A stretch of 64,000 nt of DNA from Silene conica (Eukaryota; Streptophyta; Magnoliopsida; Caryophyllales; Caryophyllaceae). Under the pieces are notes generated by a model, which was given only the letters and a program-made list of their open reading frames with translations, was not told the DNA's origin and did not search any database. The first letter of the stretch is position 1. Every line of letters begins with the position of its first letter. The position numbers were made by a program, and so were the translations under genes. The stretch covers positions 35,784,530 to 35,848,529 of the forward strand of contig CM055319.2 in the NCBI GenBank assembly GCA_029255685.2, read 5' to 3'. Below, piece after piece: positions 12,349 through 23,161 of the stretch.

Positions 12349-13787
12349 AGTAGTATATCATCTACATACAATACTAGGAATACGATTTTACTCCCACTTG
12401 ACTTAATATACAGACATGGTTCTTCGACACTTCGAATGAATCCGTTCTGTTTTATCACGTCATCAAAACGATGATTCCAACTCCGTGATGCTTGCTTAAG
12501 TCCATAGATGGAACGCTTGAGCTTGCACACTTTCTTAGGATGTTTAGGATCGATGAAAACCTCAGGCTGTATCATATACAGTTCTTCTTCCAAACACCCG
12601 TTTAGGAAGGCGTTTTCACATCCATTTGCCAGATCTCATAATCATGAAATGCGGCTATCGCTAAGATAATCCGAATAGATTTAAACATTACGACTGGAGC
12701 AAATATGTCATCATAGTGCAACCCATGTACTTGAGTGAAACCTTTTGCCCCCAATCGTGCTTTATAAACATCTGGTTGTCCATCTAGTGCACGCTTTATC
12801 TTATAAAGCGATTTGCACTGTAGGGGTTTCCCTTTTCAGGCAAATCAACCAAATCCCATACTTGATTCTCTTGCATGGAATCTATTTCGGACTGCATGGC
12901 TTCGAGCCATAGCTTAGAGTCGGAACATGTCATGGCTCCTTTGTAGGTAGCTGGTTCGTTACTCTCAAGGAGTAATAGGTTTTCTGCACCACCTTCCTCA
13001 ACCATATCAATGTATCGGTCAGGGGGGTGAGAAACTCAAACCGTCCTCCTAGGTTCCTCTGGAACGGATGCCATAGCAGACGTGGAAGGAATACTTTATT
13101 CCATCACACTGTTGGTTTCTAGTTCTTGAACCTCTGACATATCAAAAGTTCTATTACTCTGTTTGTTCGAGAGAAACTCTTTCTCTAAAAACTTCGCACT
13201 AGCCGCAACAAACACTCTTTGTTCGGTAGGTGAGTAAAATTAGTGACCTAAAATTCCTTTGGGATAACCTACAAAGTAAGTCTTGACCGATCGTGGGCCT
13301 AGCTTGTCTTCGTGTCTCCACTTGACATAAGCTTCACAGCCCCAAACCCGAATAAAGGACAAGTTGGGAACTTTTCCTTTCCACATCTCATATGGAGTCT
13401 TGTCTGCTGCTTTAGTCGGACTTCGGTTAAGTATTAGAGCAGCTGCTTGAAAGCAAATCCCCATAATGAATCAGGCACAACCGTGTGAGTCATCATGGAT
13501 CGAACCATATCTAATAAAGTTCGAGTTCTCTGTTCGGATACACCATTTAATTGTGGTGTTCCAGGTGGAGTTAACTGCGATACAATACCACAGTATTTCA
13601 GGTGTTGATCAAACTCAGTCGAAAGATACTCGCCACCACGATCAGATCGAAGTGCCTTTATCTTCCTATCCAATTGGTTCTCAACCTTTTCTTGGAATTC
13701 ATTGAACTTGTCAAATGATTCACTTTTATGTTTCATTAAATAGACATACCCATATCTACTTAAATCATCCGTAAAAGCGATGAAATA
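12349..13787 (-). pseudogene. Copia-2 pol: integrase C-terminal part and reverse transcriptase start, broken
   Basis: Continues gag-protease-integrase from the right. Integrase core words are visible: a D in LRSDRGGEY and an E in NGVSEQRTR (13434-13787). RT words follow: MDVKT, SIYGLKQASRSW and LYVDDILL, where LARD-D is inserted. Lesions that I can see include a stop at 13788-13790, a frameshift near 13450, stops at 13240 and further on near 13100 and 13030, and frameshifts near 12800 and 12617. The remaining RT and RNase H would lie left of LARD-D, outside the window. A Ty1/copia enzyme is certain; the exact lineage is not. Confidence 0.85.
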
Positions 13788-15422
13788 TCAATAGCCGTCT
13801 CTTGCTGTGATTGCCATAGGACCACATACATCTGTATGTATGAGTCCTAGAAGATCACTAGCTCGCATTCCAATACCTTTAAAGGAAATACGAGTCATCT
13901 TTTCGATGAGACATGATTCACACGTACCAATTGATTCGTAATGAAATGGTGGTATTGACCCATTCTTAATGAGTTTCTCTACGCATTTTTCATTGATGTG
14001 TCCTATTCGACAATGCCATAGATACGTTTGTTCTTTATCACCTGTTTTAGCCCTTTTATTATTCACATGATAAACCTCGGTGGTTTGGTCTAAAACATAT
14101 ATGCCGTTTACGGAAACAGCTTTTCCATAAATCATATCGTTTAATGAAAAAGTACAACAATTGTGCTTAATATTAAAACAAAAACCTTCTGAATCCAAAA
14201 CAGAAATAGAAATAATGTTTTTCGACAAACTAGGAACAAAATAACAATTATTTAAAAATAACTCGAAACCACTATGTAGTTTGAGTACATAAGTTCCTAT
14301 GGAGACAGTTGCAACCTTTGCTCCATTTCCAACACGAAGGTCAACGTCTCCTTTCTCAAGTTTGCGGACGTCCCTTAAACCATGCAAGTGATTACACAAG
14401 TGAGAACCACAACCAGTATCAAATACCCATGTTGCTGAACTTGCATGGTTTATTTCAATTATATGAATAAATGACGGTATACCTGTGGCTGTCACTCGTC
14501 CAGCCTTGATATCCTCGAGGTACTTAAGGCAGTTCCTTTTCCAATGTCCAGACTCATGGCAATGGTGGCACTCTCCTTCTTTCCCTTTGCTCTTAGTTTT
14601 GGCCTTTGAATTACTGGTCTCACCAGGTCCACTCTTGGGCTTCGGCTGCTTTCTTTTGAACTGAGGCTTCTTAACATTTAAGGGAGCCTTTGCCTTTCCC
14701 TTTCCCTTCCAATTAGCTTGTATGGCAAGGACGTCCTTCTTAGCACTCCCACTCAAATTGAGATCCGTCTCAGCTTGCACGAGCTGAGAGTAGAGTTCAT
14801 GAATACTTTTCTTCATGTCATTCATGTTTTAATTCACCCTAAATTGGGTGAAGCCATCATGAAGAGAGTGTAAGATTCGGTCTACAATGATTGACTCCTC
14901 AATCTTGCAACCGAGAGACTCCATAACTTCCACATTCTCAATCATCTTGAGGATGTGTGGGCTAACAGCTTGGCCCTTGGACAGTTTCGCTTCGAAGAAG
15001 CGGACTGCTGCGTCATATCTCACGATTCTCGGAGCTTGCGAGAATTCATTGGTAAGGGTGGTGAAAATCTTATTCGCACCTTGTGAAATAAAGCGGCGCT
15101 GCAAATTGCTTTCCATTGCATAAATAAGTACATTCTTAATCGCACCAGCTTCACGAACGAACTCATCATATGCAGTTCGTTGGGCTCCAATCCTTGCAGT
15201 TGGTTCAGCCGGTACTGGCTCAACCAAATACTTTAATTTACCGTCAGCAATGGCAGCATTCCGTAATGCTGCCTCCCAATCGGTAAAGTTACTCCCATCA
15301 TTCTTAATGCGGGAGTTCTGATTGTAGGAGACGTGGTCCGTAAAAGAGCGTAACCATGACTCCCTGGTGAGGGTGGCGCTAGGGCCCGGAGTTGCATTTG
15401 AATCAGTCATTTTAAAAGGCAT
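13788..15422 (-). pseudogene. Copia-2 gag, protease and integrase N-terminal part
   Basis: Start codons are at 15422 and, in frame, at 15410; the second gives a protein starting MTDSNATPG. The capsid-like part runs to an in-frame TAA at 14829-14831. The same frame then continues with a basic region, a zinc knuckle CHHCHESGHWKRNC (near 14570-14530), a protease site FDTGCGSH (near 14420), an integrase zinc-binding region with WHCRIGH and CESC, and HTDVCGPM (near 13820). It ends at a TGA at 13788-13790, after which the frame still reads integrase. Order gag-PR-INT-RT is that of Ty1/copia. Two nonsense changes in one otherwise open frame suggest moderate age. Confidence 0.88.
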
Positions 15423-17480
15423 ATATTAAATGATCTACAAATGAGAAAATAATAAACATGCGTAAATCATTGAATTTAAAATCTTTTCTAAACAAAGATA
15501 TACGACATAATATAATCGATCTCACTCAAAGAATTATATAATGTATCCCAAGATCCAAATCCCGATTTGGTGAGATAACCCTTTAACTGGTTCTACATTA
15601 GAACTCTCAGTCGACAAATTTCTTAAATTTATCCATTAGTCCACAATGACTTTAATAACTTGATTGAATCATTGTGTTGAGTTCAACTAGGTCACAACAC
15701 ACTACTTACCCGAGGTAGAAGGGGTCCATATCGAGATAGCAACATGTCCTATATGCCCACCGACGAACAAGGGATTCATAGTTGTTTGATCTACAAAGGC
15801 TAAAGTCTCAATTTTATAAAGAGTGAGATCCCATCACTATTTTAAACTCATTTAAGTGAACTATTTGATATGAGTAGGAATGAGTGATGGCAAAAAAATA
15901 CATCATATGGCAAAATGCAAAATAATCTACATGAGTCATTTTACATGCATATAGGTGGTTTGGTTTAGGCGGAACATAATGATATGCAACATTCAAGCAA
16001 TAAAGATAAGAACGTAAAACATTAATATCCTAGTGTGGCTTATCCTATGAAAAACAGTAAATACAACTTAGAATCCAATCACATGGACCCTAGAAGCTTC
16101 ATGGATCACCGTTCTTCATCTCGAGATGTAAACTGGAAATAGAGACCCGGATGCATCAAACTCCTCTTCTTCTTTTTCTTTTTTGTTCTAAGCTATTACA
16201 ATGTAAATCCTATTTACATTGAATCTAAAATAAAGAAAAATTAAAATACAAAGCGGAAATGCGAGATCTCATAAATTACATCACTTGATTACTTTCCACC
16301 ATTACCGAAAAGGAACCAAAAACTAAAGCCACACTAGATTACATGATTATACTTGACAACAATTGTAAAAAATAAATTCAACCTTTATTGAAAAACAATA
16401 TCATTAACAATATAATAAAACATTCATAATGCAATATTACCCAAACCACCATTAATTTTAAAATTACATGTCACACATGTAAACCATAATCCAAATAAGT
16501 TCCAAACAATTTTAGAATCTAGTAAGTATCATCAATTAGATATAATAAACCTTTTAAAATAAATAAATGATTAAGTAACCGAAAAATTATCAAATAATTT
16601 TCGTTTATTTTCTTTCTTTCCCACGGCAATCACACGGTTATATCCCTTTTTTTCGAAAAAAATTGTTACAATAACAAAACATCTTTTATAATTTAGTTAA
16701 TATCAAAATAACCCTAAAATCCAATTTTACGGTTTTTTAATACCCCTTTTTTATCTTTTTAATTTTGTTCTAATTATAAATCTTTATTTATAATTTAGTT
16801 AATAGAAATTATCATATTAATAATAACAAAAGCAACAAATCACAAAATTTAGGGTAGGGCCGGAAAAAAAAAACTTGTGGTCCAATATTACACGTTTTTT
16901 TTGTGTTAAAAAAAGGCAATTACTCATATTATCAAATAATATTATGTAAATTGACATATTCATAAGATATTATACTATTTCCTTAAATGATATAATCAAG
17001 GTAGAAATAGATTTTGGAAACTTTACTAATTCGTGAAATTTCTTAAAATCACTCATAGTAGCACAAAAATCATCTCATAATTTTGTGTTATAGTTCTAAT
17101 CATATTAGGTTTTTTAAAAATTTCCAAATATTGTCATCAAGATTAACTTTTTTAAATACATATGAACAATATTCATTCATCTTAACAATTTAAAACAAAT
17201 TAATCTAATTCTAACAATATCTTGGTTGAACATTTAATAATCATTGATCTATATAATTGTTATGAGCATCATCACAGGATAATTATTTTAACAATTAAAA
17301 TAACAAAATAAAAAAAAACGAAACGAATAAAAAACGTGAACCAAAAAATTTTAGTCGTGACATATCACGAAATAAAAAACAGACCAGAAAAAAAAACTTT
17401 TTTTTTTTTACAAATCGTGAAAAATATGTGTGCCGTGAGATTTTAATTCTCAATTATTTATCAAAACGATTTTGAACAAT
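15423..17480 (-). mobile_element. Long untranslated leader of copia-2
   Basis: About 2.06 kb lies between the PBS and the gag start. It has no credible ORF. The part nearest gag (15480-16000) is of mixed composition, and 16150-17480 is AT-rich with A and T runs. Many copia elements have much shorter leaders, so it may include an old insertion or a real cis-acting leader. Confidence 0.65.
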
Positions 17481-17493
17481 GGCTCTGATACCA
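17481..17493 (-). promoter_or_regulatory. Copia-2 primer-binding site (tRNA-iMet type)
   Basis: The minus strand reads TGGTATCAGAGCC, complementary to the 3' end of initiator tRNA-Met in the usual plant copia pattern. A 2-nt spacer separates it from the LTR end. Confidence 0.85.
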
Positions 17494-17495
17494 CT

Positions 17496-18435
17496 TGTAG
17501 GAAATAATTTCTTAAATTACTCATAAAAGTATTAACTTAATTAATACCGTCAAGGATTATATCAAAAACGAATTGACATTAAAACAATAGAACTGAAATA
17601 ATAGAACAAGGATCAAAGAAATTACCATTGGTCCTATATGAGATCGGCCTAAGACCAACCTAGTATAAACCCAAACTTCAAGGTAGAAGTTCTCCTGAGA
17701 TTGCACCCAAGACGACTGAGAAAGATTCTCTCAAAGCTCCTCCTAAATTACTATTAATTATTTTAGAGGATTTATTTTGGGATTAAGATGATAAACTAAT
17801 CAAGGACAATAAGAGAGGAAAAACGTTTTCTTCTTATGTCACCAACCTCACGGCCGAAACCCTCTATATATAGGGTTTTGGTTTGTGTTGGTATTGTACT
17901 TCAATTAGGAAACCTCATTACAATATAATATTTTGAGTCAGTTTCCTTATTCCGAACTTTCTTAAAATATCATATATATTTTAATACTTTTCGGTGTACA
18001 AATTTAATTCCCGGAGAATATTAATTAATTATCTTATAATTAATTAATCCCAATTATATTATTCTATCATATATTAAAATATAATTAATAAATATAACTT
18101 TTATATATATTTATCAGAATTAACATTTAATTCATTTCTCCTAGTTATTATTTAATCATATTAAATGTTTATCATCTACTTAACTACATTTAGCTAAGTT
18201 TAGCATTTATGTAATTATATCCATATATAATCACATTTCTCAGTACTATCCTATAGGTGTGATCTTTAGGGATCAGCTGATTATCGCCATCATATGATAG
18301 TAACGTCAACCTTCTAGTGAGCCAATCGTTACCGATAAACGTTAATCAACTGATTAATATACTAAGTATCCCTGCGTGATCTTGTAAAAGATTTACTCAA
18401 AAAATCACACACTGTTGAGGACATTTACTCCAACA
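17496..18435 (-). repeat. Copia-2 5' LTR (940 bp)
   Basis: Plus-strand ends are TGTAGGAAAT and TACTCCAACA. The PBS lies to the left, and gag-pol reads leftward, so this is the 5' LTR. ATATC (18436-18440) follows and is the likely target duplication; its partner lies outside the window. A TATA box is at 17865-17872. Confidence 0.85.
17865..17872 (-). promoter_or_regulatory. TATA box of copia-2 LTR
   Basis: TATATATA inside CCCTATATATAGAGG on the minus strand, in the central part of the LTR, upstream of gag in the direction of transcription. A start about 30 nt downstream would lie near 17835. Confidence 0.55.
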
Positions 18436-19416
18436 ATATCGTGGGGCCGCGGGAGAGGACCCTAGAAAGCACATGGAGCGATTTGCTGACTATTGCTCCT
18501 CAATCCCAGCTAAAGGGGGGGTCACCGAAGACAAGATCAAGGAAGCCCTCTTTCCCTTTTCCTTAACCGACAACGCAAGGGAATGGTTGTCGGATTTCGA
18601 TAGGGAGGCAGCTGGGATAACTGACTGGACGTCCCTAGCTTGACTGAAACGCCTTACGCACACAAATAACCAATTTTAAACAGAAACCCTCCGTAAACTT
18701 GACTGAAACCTGGGAGAGGTTTAAAGGTTATTTGAGGTCGGTCCCCCACCATGGTTTTGAGCCGTGGTTTATTTGTAACCAATTTTACAATGGCCTATAC
18801 GATGATCATAAGGCCATTTTAGATTCGGCTGTAAATGGGTGATTCCAGCGTGAGGTGGACGATGATAAAGGCTGGAGTTTAATAGAGGAGGTGGCCACCC
18901 ATACGTCTTAGTATGGCAACCCCAGAAGTGGTACAAGAACAATTGCCAATATTGAGACCGAGGGTCTAGAGGCAAAGTTTGATAAGCTGTTTGCGAAGAT
19001 TAAAAAGTTGGAGAACGGAGGTGTTGGGAACCGTCAGACGGTTCACGTCCTACAAAAAGAAGAGATGATACTTTGCGAAAGGTGTGGCAAGCAAGGCCAC
19101 GGTGCGGTTGAATGCTTCGCTGATCGGGAGCAAGTTTTTCCGTTTCAACAATACAAACAAGGGGGATACAATCACGGGTACGTCCACCCGAATCGACGGT
19201 GGACAAGCCAAAATCTTCTCAACCCGTCTCCCCCACCACAACAACAAAAACCGTATATTCCACCGCACAAGCAACAGTTCTCGAGGGCCCCGCAGTTTCC
19301 GAACCCTCAACAAGGTAGTTCCTCGAGTGGAGGGGTGTCCGAGGTTGGCGAATTAAAGAGCATGATACAATCGTTGGCCACGCAAATGGCTCAATCTGAC
19401 CAAGCGACAAACCTAA
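18436..19416 (+). pseudogene. Decayed gag of a Tat/Athila-type gypsy element
   Basis: Translations in shifting frames give EDPRKHMERFADYC, FSLTDNAREWL and ITDWTSLA, then WERFKGYLRSVPHHG and FYNGLYDDHKAILDSAVNG. These are the same blocks found in Athila H gag at 56200-56640. It ends with a zinc knuckle CERCGKQGHGAVEC (19074-19115) and a Gln/Pro-rich tail. There are stops and frameshifts around 18640-18680, 18840 and 18910. The 5' end is cut by copia-2 and the 3' end by LTR F. The zinc knuckle is a point of difference from element H, where I see none. Confidence 0.8.
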
Positions 19417-19780
19417 TGATGCGTGTCTATTTTATGATGTTTTACATCTATTTTAACACGCATTTTAGCGCTCATTTACGATGTTTTAGCCTTTATTTCC
19501 CAACAATTGTCTACTTTCGTATTTTTATGCTCTTTTGCAGAATTATGCGGAAAAGAGGCGATTTTATACCAAATTGCTACCCTCGGGATTTTTCGCATTG
19601 ATGCGTGTCTATTTTATGATGATTTACATCTATTTTTACACGCATTTTGTCGCTCATTTACTATGTTTTAGCCTTTATTTCCCAACAATTGTCTACTTTC
19701 GTGTTTTGATGCTCTTTTGTAGAATTTTGCGGAAAAGACACGATTTTATACCAAATTTATGCCCTAGGGATTTTCCATAA
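19417..19780 (+). repeat. 182-bp tandem duplication of the LTR F start
   Basis: TGATGCGTGTCTATTTTATG begins at 19417 and again at 19599. The two blocks share the TTCCCAACAATTGTCTACTT and TGCGGAAAAGA words and diverge at the right edge (TTTCGCAT against TTTCCATAA). The first block may be the stump of an earlier insertion of the same family or a tandem duplication. Confidence 0.75.
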
Positions 19781-19870
19781 CCAAGGAGCAAGGACAAGTC
19801 AACTCAAAGCGCGAACTAAGTACCACAAAGTCAAACCAAGGCGAAATCAAGACTGACGTACAGGAAAGTA

Positions 19871-19982
19871 GGTCGACCGACCTACTACCTAAGTCGGTCG
19901 ACCTGAGAACTGTTATCTTAAAGTCAGAAGTCCACCAAGCCCGACAGTAGGTCGACCGACCTGCTACCTAAGTTGGTCGACC
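19871..19982. repeat. Two dyad pairs in LTR F, left part
   Basis: GGTCGACCGACC at 19871 with AGTCGGTCGACC at 19892; GGTCGACCGACC at 19950 with AGTTGGTCGACC at 19971. Both are spaced 21 bp. Confidence 0.9.
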
Positions 19983-21059
19983 AGCGCGCAGTCTCAGAAA
20001 ATTCCGCAAAGCCCACTCGCGTGATTAGGTCATTAGGAAACTTATTATTTCCGCCTACTTAAGCTAATCTCGGAATTAGGGTTAAGGATCCATAAAGTTT
20101 ATTATTCAGTACCATCTAGTTCTAGTTTTACAGAGAGTTATTCTTAGCATTCTTTAGTTATCTTCCTTAGTATCTTCAAACACTTTTCCCTAGTTTTATT
20201 CATTGTAATCATCAATCTTTCCGCGGGATTCAATAAAGTTTGTTCTTTTCTGCCTTAATCCTTATTTCTTGTAATTCTCTTCTTAATTTCAGTTTCATTA
20301 TTGTTAGTTTTAGAATTGCTTATATCCGGTTTAAGCTAGAATTGTAAAACCCCTCGCGAAAGCGGAAAAGATAAACACACAAAGTACTAAAAATGAAGCG
20401 GAATTAAAACTTTTTAACATAATTAACATGCGAGGTGAATTAAAACTGAAAACCGAAACTGATATAAACAGAAATAGATAAGTATAACAGTCTAAGAACT
20501 GAAGCAAACTATATACAACAGCCTGAGATGGAACATCCCTACAGGCACTCAAAACGTCAACTGTATCAAAAACTATAGTCTAGCTATCGTAGAGTGTAAG
20601 TCAAAGATGATAAGCGGATCATCACTCGCTAGCTCTCAGCAACCCCTGCCAACCTGCATGTACCTACATACATGTAAACATGTACGCCACAATCAGTGGG
20701 GAGTGATTAGAGTTCTCTTAGCCACCTTTTGTAACGACACGTAACAAGCAATACAAACAGAATACTCCAACATATATAAACATGTGAAGTACACAATATC
20801 TCCACAACTGAAACTCATACTATCATGCAATCACTAATGCACGACTCTCAACCAACTTCGGAAACTATTTAGAAGGAGAGCCGGTTTCCCTTCCGGTTGC
20901 CCGGCCGGGGGGTCTTTCAGTCCAAACAATTTACGAAACTCACTAAAGAGTCACCCAATTCCTTGGGTGAACAATAACCAAGTCAAGGTACTGTAAACAT
21001 CATTATCATCATGCATATCTGACACTGTACCAACTCAAGGCAAGCAGATATAAAACAGC

Positions 21060-21520
21060 AAGTATAAGGTTCAGCGGTCAACTTAAGACATAACCTAAAT
21101 ACCAATCATTCAGCAAGTATAAGGTTCAGCGGTCAACTTAAGACATAAACTAAATACCAATCATTCAGCAAGCGAGGACTCAGAGGCCAACTTAAGGCAT
21201 AGACCTGCCAATCAGCAAGACACTAGACTTAGAGGCGACATCACAACGCATGGACTAGTATCCAAAAGTAAAGGACTTAGAGGCCAGCTTAAGGCATGTC
21301 CCTTTACTACATCATAAGACACTAGACTCAGAGGCCAGCTTAAGGCATGTCCTAGCATCAAACATCTGCACTCCGGGCAAGGTGTAAGTTCCTTAGCTAC
21401 CCCGTTGTGCAGCTGCTCTACTTGTCAGACTCAGAGGCCAACTTAAGGCATGTTCCAAGGCGATCACAATCAAACATGTCTGGGCTCAGAGGCCAACTTA
21501 AGGCATACCTTAAAACGCAT
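21060..21520. repeat. Short repeats in LARD-B LTR
   Basis: Two 55-bp direct repeats begin at 21061 and 21116 (AGTATAAGGTTCAGCGGTCA). They are followed by about six spaced copies of a shorter word, CTCAGAGGCCAACTTAAGGC and variants, at irregular intervals. The right LTR has three copies of the 55-bp unit (27318, 27373, 27428). Confidence 0.8.
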
Positions 21521-21794
21521 CAATACAATATCATCCAAGTCTAGGAACTAATCTATAGTTTTACTTTCTTATACTTCTAATCAACACTTAATTGATCCCG
21601 GGAACTAAGTTGAGAAAGAGCCGGTTTCCCTTTCGGTTACCCGACCGGGGCGTCTCTATCCTCTCTCCATTCCCGAACCCAATATAGTGTTGCCCATCCT
21701 CCGGGGACCTCAAACACACATGAAAGGTACACGGAACGAATCTCAAACAAAACCGAATAATCGTTTGAAAGTTAAAACCAAAACAATGAGAACA

Positions 21795-22196
21795 GGGGCT
21801 CTCAGCCGGTCCGGGACCGTCTGCCGGTCCACCGGCTGGGAGTCCCTTCCCATAAGCCTTTACAAAATCTGAAATAAATGAGAAGAGGCTCTCAGCCGGT
21901 GGACCGTCCGCCAGCCAGCAGGCTGGGAGTCCCTTCCCATAGTCAATCTTCAAAAATCCAAAATATAAGGAGTGACTCTCAGCCGGTGGACCGGCTGCCG
22001 GTCTGCCGGCTGGGAGTCACTTCCGAAGCCTTTGCAATTTTTTCCAAAATACACAATAAGTATCCTGAGCCGGCCGACCGGCGGCCGACCTACCGGCTCA
22101 GGATCCTTTCTCCTAAATTCCTGAACATACGGAACACAAACACCCCGACTCTGAGCCGGCCGACCGGCTGCCGGTCAGCCTACCGGCTCAGAGTCC
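21795..22196. repeat. Array of five GC-rich hairpins (left LARD-B LTR)
   Basis: Five units start near 21797, 21887, 21972, 22061 and 22147, 85-90 bp apart. Each has outer arms that pair: units 1-3 use CTCTCAGCCGG with CCGGCTGGGAG; unit 4 uses ATCCTGAGCCGG with CCGGCTCAGGAT; unit 5 uses ACTCTGAGCCGG with CCGGCTCAGAGT. Stems of 12-15 bp enclose about 20-25 nt of CCGGT/GACCGG-like sequence. The AT-rich spacers have diverged more than the stems. Confidence 0.8.
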
Positions 22197-23161
22197 GCTG
22201 TACGCAAAAATCGCATTTCCTACAATGTACAAAACTCTTCAAATCGATTCAAGACTTCTAAAAGCGCAACATACAATGGTTACCCAGCATATGAAATCAT
22301 CAATTACACCAAATACAACCATTAAATCTCACAAATAAGCCTCAATAAGATTATACTTTGTATCCGTCGCAAGCATACAAATTTCTGAAATTTAACAACA
22401 AGCATGTATAGCATAGACAAGCATATGAAGGTCTTTCTTAAGGGTTCCTAGCATGATACTAAGTCCCATTAACAACAACAACATGAGAAATCATAAACTT
22501 AACCCATCTTAAACATGTAAAGTGCTAATATCACAATAAAGGCCGTGTTTCTCATTATCGTCACCTTTACTTAGCGAAACCTTCGAGATCTTGTTCATAA
22601 ATCACCAAGTCCTCTTCCGGGCTAACACAAACACCGCCTAAAACAACAAAACATCACAACTATTCACGAATTCCGAAATACCCCAAACAGGCCGAAATTT
22701 CAACAAAAATCGGATAAGAAACGAAGATTTTATGAACATTTTAAGATTGAAGGGGAAAAGATGCAAAAAAGGTGTTTATTAAATGTTTACAATCTGAAAA
22801 ATGAAATGAAGGAGGGAGGTGGAAGATGGTGGGGTTAGGGTTTTGCGAGGAAAAAGAGGGAAAATGGGTCCATTAACAAGTTAGGCCCATAAGACAAGTT
22901 TTAAGACGGTTTAAGCTAAAAATACCGACTTAAGGTAACTATAAACTTAAGAAGATATAAATATTTTCGGACTATGAAATTTAATTGCTAAGACGTAACT
23001 TACGCAATTAAATGAAATCTTATTTAAATCCTTTAAAATATTCTCACATAAATTAATAAGCTATTTAAATGAAATTCCACAAATTACGAAATATAAATTA
23101 TTTCTCGAACTTGAACTTAAAATCTTTAAACTTCCAAGTCTCGAAATATTGGGATGTTACA

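Larger units (their letters stand above)
19417..20342 (+). repeat. LTR F (Athila/Tat type), left part
   Basis: Starts TGATGCGTGTCTATTTTATG. It continues after LARD-B at 29549-30394, where it ends in GGGTGTCA followed by a PBS. It holds two pairs of the GGTCG-NN-CGACC dyad (19871/19892 and 19950/19971). CCTAA (19412-19416) precedes it. Confidence 0.8.
20343..23161 (-). repeat. LARD-B 3' LTR (2819 bp)
   Basis: Matches 26601-29548 throughout. It is shorter mainly because it has two rather than three copies of a 55-bp unit near 21060-21170 and lacks roughly 75-80 bp present near 29019-29100 in the other LTR. It is followed at 23162 by the PPT (AAAGTTGGGGTGATT on the minus strand). Confidence 0.9.

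Noticed and set aside
21588..22261. Open frames on both strands over the hairpin array (also 27890-28575)
   Set aside because: The inverted-repeat GC-rich units open frames on both strands; the nucleotide hairpin explains the pattern better.
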